This document shows, in pieces, positions 1 through 8,008 of a DNA stretch of 64,000 nt. Position 1 is the first letter of the stretch; every line of letters starts with the position of its first letter. Position numbers and translations under genes: made by a program. Origin of the DNA: Erysipelotrichaceae bacterium (lineage in GTDB: Bacteria > Bacillota_I > Bacilli_A > Erysipelotrichales > Erysipelotrichaceae); the NCBI GenBank assembly GCA_017428765.1, contig JAFRQF010000012.1, forward strand, positions 62,001-126,000, read 5' to 3'. The notes beneath the pieces were generated by a model. That model searched no databases. It saw only the letters and a program-made list of their open reading frames with translations, and was not told where the DNA came from.

Positions 1-113
1 CCTGCCACACCTCCCGTGAGGATCTTAGCCGGCAGTATGAACATGCCGACAGAAAACGCAAAAAGCAAGGTCCCCAGTTCGATCATCAATATGCTCCTGA
101 TCTTTTTAAACAT
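1..113 (-). CDS. YitT family membrane protein, N-terminal fragment
   Basis: Only the first 37 or so codons are inside the window; the gene runs off the left edge. The visible peptide starts MFKKIRSIL and continues into a hydrophobic segment containing GTLLFAFSVGMFILP and ending ILTGGVAG. This is the typical first membrane helix of YitT (DUF161) proteins. An AAAGGGCGG-like ribosome site precedes the ATG. The family is membrane-bound with poorly known function. It is divergent from mscL. The family call rests on the N-terminal motif only. Confidence 0.7.
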   Translation of the reverse strand, partial: MFKKIRSILMIELGTLLFAFSVGMFILPAKILTGGVA

Positions 114-159
114 ACGCACCGCCCTTTCTTTCCGATTATTTTGTTTTCTACCTGTATGA

Positions 160-188
160 ATTATACCATGGCAGATTTGTAATATAAT
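160..188. promoter_or_regulatory. Divergent promoter region between yitT-like gene and mscL
   Basis: On the minus strand TGGTATAAT gives an extended -10 (TATAAT at 160-165) for the YitT gene. On the plus strand TATAAT at 183-188 lies just before the mscL Shine-Dalgarno AAGGGGGA. Neither has a good -35 box. Confidence 0.5.
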
Positions 189-211
189 AATGTGTAAGGG
201 GGAATTAACTC

Positions 212-616
212 ATGAAAAAATTCTTGGAAGAATTCAAAGCGTTTGCGTTAAAAGGCAATGTCATGGATATGGCTATCGGTGTTATCGTCGGCGGTGCCTT
301 CTCTTCGATCGTCGCTGCACTGACGGAAAACATCCTGAACCCGATCATCGCCTGCTTAGGCGGTACCGAACTCGGTCTGGTCACACCTTTAGGCAATACC
401 GGACAGGTCATCAACTGGGGTGCCTTCATTTCCGCGATCATCAACTTCCTGATCCTGGCCTTCGTCCTGTTCCTGATCTTGAAGGCAGTCAATAAGATGA
501 TGAGCTTAGGCAAGAAGGAAGAAGAACCGGCACCGGAACCGGATCCGGAACCAAGCGATGAAGTCAAGCTTCTCACTTCCATTTGCGAAGAACTGAAGAA
601 ATTAAACGAAAAATAA
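212..616 (+). CDS. mscL: Large-conductance mechanosensitive channel MscL
   Basis: Pore-forming membrane protein that opens on membrane tension and releases solutes during hypo-osmotic shock. The 134 residues are the usual family length. The N-terminal amphipathic stretch (MKKFLEEFKAFALKGNVMDMAIGVIVGGAF) is the MscL signature leading into TM1. A second hydrophobic helix spans roughly residues 65-95, and an acidic/proline-rich linker (EEEPAPEPDPEP) leads to the C-terminal helical bundle. The ATG has a strong AAGGGGGA ribosome site 10 bases upstream. It is a single-gene unit followed by an intrinsic terminator. Confidence 0.96.
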   Translation: MKKFLEEFKAFALKGNVMDMAIGVIVGGAFSSIVAALTENILNPIIACLGGTELGLVTPLGNTGQVINWGAFISAIINFLILAFVLFLILKAVNKMMSLGKKEEEPAPEPDPEPSDEVKLLTSICEELKKLNEK

Positions 617-620
617 GCAC

Positions 621-647
621 GAAAAAGAGCGGGTCACCGCTCTTTTT
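621..647. terminator. Bidirectional intrinsic terminator (mscL / 656-1093 gene)
   Basis: Hairpin AAAAAGAGCGG - GTC(A) - CCGCTCTTTTT, with an A-run on one side and a T-run on the other. It sits between two convergent genes and can serve both. Confidence 0.85.
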
Positions 648-655
648 ACATGCCC

Positions 656-1093
656 TCAGGCGTAGACGCCGATCTTATAGGAGATGATCCCGTTTTCTTC
701 GTCCGCCTGCAGGTACTGCACTTTCAGATCATCATAGCCGCTTTCTTTCATGAACTTCTGTACTTCCTTGTCATTTTTCAGAAGCAGCTTTGTGAATCTT
801 TCCAGCTCATCACTTAGGAAGATCTTTCGGAAGCTGATCATAGAGAAATCGAGCTTCCGCTGCCTCTCAAAGACCTTGATGAGGTCTTTGCGTTTCTTCC
901 GCTCAGGAAGCTCTGTAAAGAATTCTTTGTTGAGCTTCTCCAAGACATACCTTTCTTCGATCAGTTTCTTACTGATGAAGAAGGGACGCAGATGACGCTT
1001 TTCGAAGCTGTCATCTTTGAGACGGTCGATCTTTTTCTGTAAAGAGGTGCATCGTTTTTCGATCTGCTGGAGATCTTTTTCGTCAAGTAACAT
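656..1093 (-). CDS. Hypothetical charged, helical protein
   Basis: Not recognised. 145 residues, very rich in Lys, Glu, Leu and Arg, with no membrane segment or signal peptide. The N-terminal half (residues 1-70) has heptad-like spacing of Leu/Ile and is probably coiled coil; the C-terminal 35 residues (YDDLKVQYLQADEENGIISYKIGVYA) look like a small beta-containing domain. It starts with ATG after AAAGGAG (rc). It is a single gene, convergent with mscL. Likely cytosolic; function unknown. Confidence 0.6.
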   Translation of the reverse strand: MLLDEKDLQQIEKRCTSLQKKIDRLKDDSFEKRHLRPFFISKKLIEERYVLEKLNKEFFTELPERKKRKDLIKVFERQRKLDFSMISFRKIFLSDELERFTKLLLKNDKEVQKFMKESGYDDLKVQYLQADEENGIISYKIGVYA

Positions 1094-1202
1094 GATTTTT
1101 TACTCCTTTTTTTCTTACCAATTTCATGGTAAGAAAAAAGATAGCGTTCGAACAGTTCCAGATACTGACCTGTCAAAAGAAAAGACTGTTTTTTTCACAG
1201 CC

Positions 1203-1778
1203 TTATTCGAATTCGATTTCTCCCTCATCCGTCATGTGACATACCCTGGCAAGTACCTCGACCTGATAGCCGAGATCGCGTATCCTCTGCTCGCCGGGCT
1301 GATAGGTCTTGCATACGACGGCACCGCAGCCGACGATCTTCGCATTCGCCTGATGGCAGATGCTGATCAGGGCATTCATGGCCTCGCCGTTGGCTAAGAA
1401 GTCATCAAGAATGAGTACATTATCGTTCTCACCGAGATATTCTTTGGCGACCTGCACCGTATATTCGATATTGCGGGTGTAGGAGTGCTCCTTTGCCTCA
1501 TAGGTATTGGCAGCCATGTTGGCAGCGACTGTCTTCTTGGCAAAAACGACCGGGATGTAATCAAAGAATCTCGATGCCGCCTGGGCGATCGCGATACCGC
1601 TCGATTCGATGGTCAGGATCTTGTTTGGATGGGTGTCCTTGAACAGTTCGTAGAACTCTTCACCGATCTGATCCAGCAGTTTCGTGTCGATCTGATGATT
1701 CAGGAAGCAATCGATCTTCAGGATGTCTCCCGGAAGGATCTTTCCGTCTTTTCTGATACGATCTTCTAACAGTTTCAT
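1203..1778 (-). CDS. xpt: Xanthine phosphoribosyltransferase
   Basis: Purine salvage enzyme converting xanthine and PRPP into XMP. The 191 residues match the usual Xpt length. The N-terminus MKLLEDRIRKDGKILPGDILKIDCFLNHQID is diagnostic. The PRPP-binding loop is VLILDDFLANGEA near residues 122-134, and the ESSGIA segment near residue 58 contributes to phosphate binding. An AAAGGAG ribosome site precedes the ATG. It is transcribed alone from a promoter only about 30-55 bases upstream, so there is no room for the purine riboswitch that often precedes xpt in Bacillota. Confidence 0.93.
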   Translation of the reverse strand: MKLLEDRIRKDGKILPGDILKIDCFLNHQIDTKLLDQIGEEFYELFKDTHPNKILTIESSGIAIAQAASRFFDYIPVVFAKKTVAANMAANTYEAKEHSYTRNIEYTVQVAKEYLGENDNVLILDDFLANGEAMNALISICHQANAKIVGCGAVVCKTYQPGEQRIRDLGYQVEVLARVCHMTDEGEIEFE

Positions 1779-1805
1779 TCAAAGCTCCTTTTAATGTATG
1801 CCCAT

Positions 1806-1833
1806 ATACTAACACATTTTCCCTGCGATTCAA
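1806..1833 (-). promoter_or_regulatory. Probable sigma-A promoter of xpt
   Basis: On the minus strand TTGAAT, a 16-base spacer, then TAGTAT. The predicted leader is only about 20 bases and holds the AAAGGAG ribosome site. Confidence 0.55.
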
Positions 1834-1861
1834 TGCTGAGTTATAATAAGAAAAAAGGTCT

Positions 1862-2737
1862 ATGAAATACATCTATCTTCTCAACCGTTTCAATCTGAAA
1901 CAAGACACGGATGCCATCAAAGAAAAGTTACAACGCGTATCCGCTTCTTTTAACAGGGACTATGAGATCTGTCTGAGCGAAACGATACAGGACGTCAAGA
2001 AGCACCTTGAACGCTTCAAGGACGGCGAATACATCATCACGGCGATCGGAGGCGACGGTTCGATCAATCTTCTGCTCAACGATCTGATCGGAACCAATAA
2101 TATCCTCTCCTTCATTCCCTATGGCACGGGGAACGATTTCTGCCGCTATTGCATGGAAGAGCTCGATGACGGGATCCATGAAACGGACATCATAAAGATC
2201 AATGAGCGTTACTTCATCAATGTGGCGTGTTTCGGTATCGATGCCGACATCGCCAACGATGACCGCTTCATACACAACCACTTCATCCCGAAGTCCATGC
2301 GCTACAACGCCGGTGTCGTCTATTACTTTCTGACCTACAAACCAAAAACGATGAAAGTATCCATCGAAGGTCAGGACATCGAAGGCCGATTCACCACGAT
2401 CATCGCCGCCAATGCCAGATACTATGGCGGAGGCTACCGTCCGTCCCCCAATTCTTATATCGATGACGGAAAGATGGAGATCCTGCTGGTCGATGAGCTT
2501 AATAAAGTTTCAATGGCTAAGACCATCCTTTCCATGAAGGATGCCTCCCATCTGAAAAACAAAGCCGTTCATTCCTATGTCAGCGATCGGCTCATCCTGA
2601 CAGCGGATAGCCTGATCGGGGCCAATATCGACGGTGAGGCCTTGTATGCCGATCGTTTCGAAATAAAAATGATCCCGAAAGGATTCAGGATCGAATTCAA
2701 TAAAAGATTCATCGAAGAGATGTCAAAAGGAAACTGA
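1862..2737 (+). CDS. Diacylglycerol kinase-family lipid kinase (DagK/YegS type)
   Basis: Predicted ATP-dependent lipid kinase, probably phosphorylating diacylglycerol or a related lipid at the cytoplasmic membrane face. The DAGK catalytic domain shows AIGGDGSINLLLNDL (residues 62-76) and the PYGTGNDFCRY motif around residue 90. The C-terminal beta-sandwich holds GANIDGEALYADRFEIKMIPKGFRI, typical of DgkB/YegS. At 291 residues it is family length. The start follows AAAAAAGG, with TATAAT only 14 bases before the ATG, so the mRNA leader is very short. Divergent from xpt. The exact lipid substrate cannot be read from sequence. Confidence 0.85.
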   Translation: MKYIYLLNRFNLKQDTDAIKEKLQRVSASFNRDYEICLSETIQDVKKHLERFKDGEYIITAIGGDGSINLLLNDLIGTNNILSFIPYGTGNDFCRYCMEELDDGIHETDIIKINERYFINVACFGIDADIANDDRFIHNHFIPKSMRYNAGVVYYFLTYKPKTMKVSIEGQDIEGRFTTIIAANARYYGGGYRPSPNSYIDDGKMEILLVDELNKVSMAKTILSMKDASHLKNKAVHSYVSDRLILTADSLIGANIDGEALYADRFEIKMIPKGFRIEFNKRFIEEMSKGN

Positions 2738-2751
2738 TCGTTTCCTTTTTA
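2725..2751. terminator. Intrinsic terminator overlapping the lipid kinase stop codon
   Basis: AAAAGGAAAC - TGATC - GTTTCCTTTT followed by T. The TGA stop codon of the upstream gene lies in the loop. The symmetric A/T runs make it usable from both sides; the convergent lipoprotein gene ends in the same place. Confidence 0.8.
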
Positions 2752-3573
2752 AAACGGCGCACCGTCTACCTTATCGGTCTTTGAGATCTGCCCGTTTTCA
2801 TAAACATAGGCATATTCTCTGACGATCTTTCCTTCTTCATCGTATTCAAAGACGTTGATGTAGTCGGTCTGCAGATAGCCGTCTTCCATTTTCCCCTTAG
2901 GCGAAACACCGAGATACTTTTCATTGTTGGTGAACGTATAATCTTTTCTCACACAAGGAAAGTAATCGTGATCGAAAACGGAATACGTATAGGTCTCGCA
3001 GACATAGTTATGACCGCTTGTCCAGTAGCCGTGGGTCTGCCAGTAGACCCTTCCCAGCTCATCGAGATATGCATAGTAATAGATCTCATTGCCGTTTTCC
3101 AGTGTGATGTTTTCCGTCTCGTACTTATCGGAAGGATGAGTCCCCGGATAGGCATCGAGCCAGAAGTTTTCCGCAGTCAGCGTAAAACTTTCTCTTGTAT
3201 CGATGGCCTGTTGCAAGGAAGAACCGGCAGAATCTTCGACGGCCGTGATGAAGCCGCTGACGGAAGTCCAGACTTCTTCGGCCTGCTGCCGCAAGGAAGG
3301 ATCATCATCCAGCGCCTTGATGATCAAAGATAAAGCTTCGTCCCGATCTCTTGTCGGATAGACGCTGTGATCTTCATCAGGAAGCGCGTAGCAGGAAGCT
3401 TTTAAGAGATAATAGGCGCCGATCGGCTTTTCACTGATTGCCGCATCGGCTTCCATGAGACAGGCATTGCGGTCTCTGTTCCGGATGGCTTCTTTCGCGA
3501 GCTCTTCATGGCTTTTTTCTTTGCAGGCGGCAAGCGCCAGCATCATCAACAGGATACAAACGATCTTTTTCAT
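2749..3573 (-). CDS. Putative lipoprotein of unknown function
   Basis: Not recognised beyond its export signal. The N-terminus MKKIVCILLMMLALAAC is a lipoprotein signal peptide with lipobox L14-A-A-C17. The mature part (about 258 residues) has an Ala/Glu-rich helical N-terminal segment, perhaps repeat-like (KEAIRNRDRNACLMEADAAI). It is followed by a beta-rich, tyrosine-rich C-terminal region (residues 150-265) with repeated strand-turn patterns such as YYYAYLDELGRVYWQTHGYW. It is expected to be anchored outside the cell membrane. Expressed alone, with RBS AAAGGTGATG. Confidence 0.7.
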   Translation of the reverse strand: MKKIVCILLMMLALAACKEKSHEELAKEAIRNRDRNACLMEADAAISEKPIGAYYLLKASCYALPDEDHSVYPTRDRDEALSLIIKALDDDPSLRQQAEEVWTSVSGFITAVEDSAGSSLQQAIDTRESFTLTAENFWLDAYPGTHPSDKYETENITLENGNEIYYYAYLDELGRVYWQTHGYWTSGHNYVCETYTYSVFDHDYFPCVRKDYTFTNNEKYLGVSPKGKMEDGYLQTDYINVFEYDEEGKIVREYAYVYENGQISKTDKVDGAPF

Positions 3574-3603
3574 ATGACATCACCTTTTTCTTCATCATAA
3601 CAG

Positions 3604-3628
3604 AAAGACCGCAGGTCATGCGGTCTTT
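3604..3628 (-). terminator. Hairpin at the end of the bgl operon
   Basis: AAAGACCGCA - loop - TGCGGTCTTT, a 10-bp perfect stem just past the bglA stop on the minus strand. The following T content is modest. Confidence 0.7.
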
Positions 3629-3631
3629 GGA

Positions 3632-5047
3632 TCATATATTCTTTCCGTTTTCGGCAATCGTATCTTTGTACCAGTAGAAGCTCTTCTTCTTTCTTCTGGC
3701 CAGGTCTTTCAGATCGTGCTCATCGCGGTTGACATAGACGAAGCCGTAACGTTTCGAGAAGCCGGAGTGTCCGGAGATCAGGTCCATGAACGACCAGCTG
3801 CAGTAACCGATGAACTCTACGCCCAGGTTCATGGCTTCCTTGATCTGATGCAGGTGTTTTGAAAGATAATCGATGCGGTCGTCATCTTCCAGTATTCCTT
3901 CTTCAGGCCATACTTCCTTGTTGCCGAAGCCATTCTCCGTTATCAGCAAAGGCAGATGGTATCTGTCCCACAGCTGTCTTGCCGAACACTGCAGACCGAT
4001 GTCATCGATCTCCCAGCCCCATAAGGTCGCTTTGAGGTTTTCGTTCTTCACGACCTGATAGATGCCGGCCTCCCTGCTCGGAAGAAGCTTGAAGCCGATG
4101 TCACCGATCGGATGGTTTTCATCGCATGGGTTGGCGGAGACCGATTCGGAATAGTAGTAGTTGAAGGCTAAGAAGTCCGGTCTGTTTTCTTTCATGACTT
4201 CCATATCGCCTTCATAGACCTCTGGCATCATGTCACGGTCTTCCAGATATCTTCTGAATACCGGAGAGTATTCGCCTTTGATGTTCATATCGAGATGATA
4301 GAGGTTTCGGATCTCGTTGGCGTCCATGCATGCCAGCATGTCGGCCGGAGAATTGGTGGTCGGATAAAACATCGTGTAACAGGTCGCCGGGCCGATCTTT
4401 CCGCCTTTTACGATCTCGTGGCACTTGCCGATGGCTTTTGCTGCCGCAACACACATGTGGTGGTTGGCCAGATAGCCAAGCTTCTCCGCCTCTTTGCGGT
4501 CTTCACATTCAAACCCCAGACGGAACGGCATATGTACGACGTGGTCCTGTTCGTTTATCGTCAGCCAGTACTTCACGCGGTCGCCATAGGTCTTAAACAG
4601 GAACTCCGCGTAATTCACGTAATCATCGATGCTTCTCCGATCTAACCAGCCGCCGTACTGCTTCACCAGTCCGAGCGGATAGTCGAAGTGATAGATCGTA
4701 ACGATCGGCGTGATGTCCGCTTTGATGAGTTCGTCGATCAGATCGTTATAGAAGGCGACGCCTTTTTCGTTGACCTGCCCATTTCCTTCCGGGAAGATCC
4801 TGGTCCAGGCGATCGAGAAGCGGTAGGCTTTGAGGCCCATCTCCTTCATCAGGGCGATGTCTTCCTTATAGCGGTGATAGTGGTCGGAAGCGACAGAGAA
4901 GTCGCAGATCGAAGGATCGATCTTGCGCACATCCATGACCGAAAGGCCTTTGCCGTCTTCTCTTGAAGCTCCTTCACATTGAAAGGATGCGGAAGAAGAA
5001 CCCCAGAGAAAATCGTTTGGAAAATCGTTGATCTTTTTTGTTTCCAT
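3632..5047 (-). CDS. bglA: 6-phospho-beta-glucosidase, GH1
   Basis: Cytosolic hydrolase releasing glucose-6-phosphate from phosphorylated beta-glucosides delivered by the PTS permease encoded just upstream. GH1 features are the N-terminal signature DFLWGSSSASFQCEGA (residues 12-27), the acid/base glutamate in TINEQD (E166) and the nucleophile in LITENG (E371). The SKRYGF motif at 431-436 matches the phosphate-binding loop of 6-phospho-glycosidases, which favours a phosphorylated substrate. Length 471 is typical. It is the last gene of licT-bglP-bglA, with a gap of about 40 bases. Substrate range (cellobiose, arbutin, salicin) is not determinable from sequence. Confidence 0.93.
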   Translation of the reverse strand: METKKINDFPNDFLWGSSSASFQCEGASREDGKGLSVMDVRKIDPSICDFSVASDHYHRYKEDIALMKEMGLKAYRFSIAWTRIFPEGNGQVNEKGVAFYNDLIDELIKADITPIVTIYHFDYPLGLVKQYGGWLDRRSIDDYVNYAEFLFKTYGDRVKYWLTINEQDHVVHMPFRLGFECEDRKEAEKLGYLANHHMCVAAAKAIGKCHEIVKGGKIGPATCYTMFYPTTNSPADMLACMDANEIRNLYHLDMNIKGEYSPVFRRYLEDRDMMPEVYEGDMEVMKENRPDFLAFNYYYSESVSANPCDENHPIGDIGFKLLPSREAGIYQVVKNENLKATLWGWEIDDIGLQCSARQLWDRYHLPLLITENGFGNKEVWPEEGILEDDDRIDYLSKHLHQIKEAMNLGVEFIGYCSWSFMDLISGHSGFSKRYGFVYVNRDEHDLKDLARRKKKSFYWYKDTIAENGKNI

Positions 5048-5087
5048 AGTCCTCCTTAGAAAAAAGGGACGCGAAGTCCCTTATGAT

Positions 5088-6431
5088 TTAATCCTCGTCA
5101 AAACCGATGAGCCAGGTCGCAACGAATCCCAGGACAGTGGCGATGATCGCAGCAGCGACTGCCAGATAGAAGTTGGTCATGGAATCCGGAGCCATGAAGA
5201 TCGGTAAGGTCAGGAACGAGCAGGATGCCGTCGCATAAGCGCGGATATCGAAGATACCGATGAACAGACCTGTGATGGCAGCGCCGATCAGAGCACCGAT
5301 CAAAGGCTTCTTCAAGCGGATCAGGACACCGTATAAGGCAGGCTCGGTGACAGACAGTAAGGCAGTGATACCTGTGGAGATACCGGCCGTCTTGTTTTCC
5401 GTCTTCTTCGCCTTGAGACCGACAGCCAGTGCGGCACCGGCGATCGCCAGGTTACCGGCAAGAGCCTTCGAGAACAGCAGTGAGGAACCGTAAGTCGTGA
5501 TCTCGTTGACGATCAATGGTGTGATGACTGTGTGCATGCCGACCATGACTAACAGCGGATGCAAAGCGGAAAGGATGACCATCGAAATGCCGCCTAAGCT
5601 TGTGATCGCGACACAGAAGTTGGCCAGTGCCTGACCGATCCAGGTACCGATCGGACCTAAGACCAGAAGTGTCAGCGGGAACATGATGATAGCCAGGATC
5701 GTCGGACGGGTGATCGAGACGATGGCTTTCGGAGAATACTTGACGATGTAGCGGTCGATGAAAGCCATGACCGGGACCATCAGTAAAGCCGGAACGATGT
5801 TGGAAGTATACTTCACGGTCGTCAAAGGCAGACCGAAGATCTTCAGATCAGCGACGCCGGAGATGGCCGGCGTACACAATGCCAGGATGATGAATGCGGC
5901 AACGTACTCGTTGGTCTTGAGCCTTCTTGCGGCAGCGAATGCGACGAATACCGGTAAGTAGGAATATGCGGCATTGGCCAGTGTATTGAACAGCTGGTAA
6001 GTCATGCCCGCCGTATCGACTTTGAAGACATTTGCACAAAGTGCCAGTACGGCGGAGATCATACCGGAACCGATCAGTACGGTCAAAGAAGGTGTGACGG
6101 AACCGGAGATGTAGGATAAGATCGTGTTCCAGATGCTTTCCTTTTCGCCATCCAGGTTTTCCTTGACGACTTCCTGGGCGGCAGCGCTTGGAACTAACGG
6201 TACCAATTCATTGTAAAGCTGTTCGACATCCGGTCCGATGACGATCTGGTACTGGCCGCCTTTGTAGACGACGCCCTGAATGCCTTCGAGCTTCTTCAGC
6301 TCTTCTTCTTTTGCCTTTGCCTTATCGTTCAGTGTGAGACGAAGACGTGTCATGCAATGGGTGTGTGCACTGATGTTTTCCTTGCCTCCTACGAGCTCTA
6401 CGATAGCAGCAGCTGTTTTTTTGTAATCCAT
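5088..6431 (-). CDS. bglP: PTS beta-glucoside transporter subunit EIIBC
   Basis: Membrane permease that imports and phosphorylates beta-glucosides. The N-terminal EIIB domain (residues 1-75) has the phospho-cysteine C26 in HTHCMTRLRLTL and the YKGGQYQIVIG motif. The EIIC domain (about residues 105-447) has eight to ten membrane helices and the GMHTVITPLIVNEI segment. At 447 residues it lacks the C-terminal EIIA domain found in many BglP/BglF proteins, so EIIA must be supplied in trans (none is visible in the window). It lies between licT and bglA in one operon. Confidence 0.92.
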   Translation of the reverse strand: MDYKKTAAAIVELVGGKENISAHTHCMTRLRLTLNDKAKAKEEELKKLEGIQGVVYKGGQYQIVIGPDVEQLYNELVPLVPSAAAQEVVKENLDGEKESIWNTILSYISGSVTPSLTVLIGSGMISAVLALCANVFKVDTAGMTYQLFNTLANAAYSYLPVFVAFAAARRLKTNEYVAAFIILALCTPAISGVADLKIFGLPLTTVKYTSNIVPALLMVPVMAFIDRYIVKYSPKAIVSITRPTILAIIMFPLTLLVLGPIGTWIGQALANFCVAITSLGGISMVILSALHPLLVMVGMHTVITPLIVNEITTYGSSLLFSKALAGNLAIAGAALAVGLKAKKTENKTAGISTGITALLSVTEPALYGVLIRLKKPLIGALIGAAITGLFIGIFDIRAYATASCSFLTLPIFMAPDSMTNFYLAVAAAIIATVLGFVATWLIGFDED

Positions 6432-6462
6432 ATTTTTCTCCTTTCGATGTATTTTAAGCGGG

Positions 6463-7290
6463 TCAGCGTAACAACCTCGCTATATGGATCGTGAGATAGG
6501 TATATTCGTTTTCTTCGATCTGATAACCGTATTTTTCTCTAATCTTTTCACCGATCAGCCTTGCGCACTTATATTCGTTGGCATAACGCAGATTGATGTG
6601 CTTGTTCATCTCGATATCCGCATCTTCTTCCAGGAAAGTGTTCTTGACCATCCTCTTGGCGAAGAACTGCAGATGCGTGACGAATCTTGCGAAATTGACA
6701 TCGTCATTGTTGAGTCTGATATTGAAGAATTCCTCGACTGTCGAAATGCTTAAGGAAATGATCTCGGTCGCCGTATAGATATCCCTGATATCGGTATCGA
6801 GCTCCGCATTGACGATATGCATGGTAATGAAAGCCGCTTCCTGTTTATCGGCTTCGATGCCGAAATCCGAAGTCATCATGTCGATGATATCTTCCGCGAT
6901 CTTGTATTCATCCTTATAGAGATAACGGACATTGAAAGATAACATCGTATCGAAACGGATGCCTTTGTCATTGCGTTCGATGCAGGAATAGATATGATCG
7001 GTCAAAGGGATCAGTATCCTCTTTGAGATCTTCTTTGAACTGCAGCGAATGATATAATCGGTCGCCTTGACACCGAATTTGACGACATCGTAGGGGATCT
7101 CATCGAGAAAAGAAGCCAGGGTCGGATCGATGCTTTCATTCTGCAGGACATAGGTCTTTTCGATCCTGGACGGATCGATCTGCTGACCGACTCTTCCGTT
7201 GAAACCGATGCCCTTGCCAAAGACGATCACTTCCCCGCTGTTATCCTTCGAGATGACGACATTGTTGTTGATGATCTGCTTGATTTCCAT
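6463..7290 (-). CDS. licT: BglG/LicT family transcription antiterminator
   Basis: RNA-binding antiterminator controlled by PTS phosphorylation. The N-terminal co-antiterminator RNA-binding domain is MEIKQIINNNVVISKDNSGE...GKGIGFNGRVGQQID (residues 1-55). Two PRD domains follow, with conserved histidines in TMHIVNAELDTDI and in the C-terminal YLTIHIARLLR. The start was placed at the ATG preceded by GGGGAGAAGAG, giving 275 residues, the family length; the longer upstream reading frame would cross the leader terminator. Its own RNA target lies in the leader, so the operon is autoregulated. Confidence 0.92.
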   Translation of the reverse strand: MEIKQIINNNVVISKDNSGEVIVFGKGIGFNGRVGQQIDPSRIEKTYVLQNESIDPTLASFLDEIPYDVVKFGVKATDYIIRCSSKKISKRILIPLTDHIYSCIERNDKGIRFDTMLSFNVRYLYKDEYKIAEDIIDMMTSDFGIEADKQEAAFITMHIVNAELDTDIRDIYTATEIISLSISTVEEFFNIRLNNDDVNFARFVTHLQFFAKRMVKNTFLEEDADIEMNKHINLRYANEYKCARLIGEKIREKYGYQIEENEYTYLTIHIARLLR

Positions 7291-7309
7291 CTCTTCTCCC
7301 CTGAATAAT

Positions 7310-7343
7310 AAAAACCTGTCCACCATAAAACAAGCGAACAGGT
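7310..7343 (-). terminator. LicT-controlled leader terminator of bgl operon
   Basis: On the minus strand ACCTGT-TC ... GG-ACAGGT followed by TTTTT. Its 5' arm shares ACC with the 3' end of the RAT sequence, so the two structures are mutually exclusive. Confidence 0.88.
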
Positions 7344-7365
7344 ATTGCTCTTTCGATAACAAGCC
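7341..7365 (-). promoter_or_regulatory. RAT (ribonucleic antiterminator) site for LicT
   Basis: The 25-base RNA starts GGCTTGTTATCG and ends GCAATACC. Pairs G-G/C-C, then an asymmetric internal loop (C opposite UA), then UUG/CAA reproduce the BglG-family RAT architecture. It begins about 8 bases after the predicted transcription start. Confidence 0.88.
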
Positions 7366-7379
7366 TTTATATCAATCTC

Positions 7380-7408
7380 AATATACCATCATGACAAAAC
7401 TTTTACAA
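7380..7408 (-). promoter_or_regulatory. Promoter of licT-bglP-bglA
   Basis: On the minus strand TTGTAA, 17 bases, TATATT. The predicted start lies just upstream of the RAT. Confidence 0.8.
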
Positions 7409-7419
7409 TAGATGTTTTG

Positions 7420-8007
7420 TCAGTTTCCAAGCCCCGCCTTGTCAAGGATCTTCACGCCCGCAAATAAGAGCGCCTGGCCGCAGATGTTGATGCACTGCGC
7501 AATCCAGTTCATGAAGGCCTTGTCAAAATCCTTGGATGAAAGATAACCCATGGCCAGAGATAAGAAGAAGGATACGATGAAACAGACTAAGGCATTCCTC
7601 TTCTTCATCTTATTGGCGATCGAACACAGTGCGGCATCCATGGCGCCGAGACCGACGACCATGATACCGACAAGTGCCATCGTCGGCAAGAAGGCGTAAG
7701 CTCTGTTGTTTTTGGACATTACATACATCATCAGTCCCACACCGGCCAGTAAGAAACCTAAGGACTGGTTCGGGAACATCTGTGCGGACATCCAGGCAAA
7801 GTCTCCCACATGCAAGGCATACAGAAGCTTATAGGATGCCTTTAGGAAGCCGGCTGCCGTCACTAAAGAAGCGCCTGCCGTAAAGATATAGAATGCGACA
7901 TTCGACATTTTCTTCTTCAGATCCTTGGACAGGATCGAAGCAGCCAGAGTGAACAGGACGACCGGGATGTAGTCGACAAGTGCCATCGGCACGCTGAACT
8001 CTTTCAT
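7420..8007 (-). CDS. Hypothetical multi-pass membrane protein
   Basis: Not recognised. 195 residues with about five or six hydrophobic helices (around residues 10-25, 38-58, 82-98, 105-130, 137-158 and 172-188) and short loops. No catalytic motif is visible. It is the third gene of a tightly spaced minus-strand set after the NAD(P)-binding protein and the DUF1295 protein; its ATG lies one base after the stop codon of the latter. Co-expression suggests a shared membrane-linked redox or lipid role, but this is inference. Confidence 0.6.
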   Translation of the reverse strand: MKEFSVPMALVDYIPVVLFTLAASILSKDLKKKMSNVAFYIFTAGASLVTAAGFLKASYKLLYALHVGDFAWMSAQMFPNQSLGFLLAGVGLMMYVMSKNNRAYAFLPTMALVGIMVVGLGAMDAALCSIANKMKKRNALVCFIVSFFLSLAMGYLSSKDFDKAFMNWIAQCINICGQALLFAGVKILDKAGLGN

Positions 8008-8008
8008 T

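Noticed and set aside
190-495. Plus-strand frame inside mscL reading MCKGELTHEK...
   Set aside because: It overlaps mscL in another frame, is rich in Arg/Cys as expected from a frame-shifted reading, and has no ribosome site of its own.
1779-1861. Possible purine riboswitch before xpt
   Set aside because: Only 83 bases separate xpt from the divergent gene and no aptamer-like three-way junction is present.
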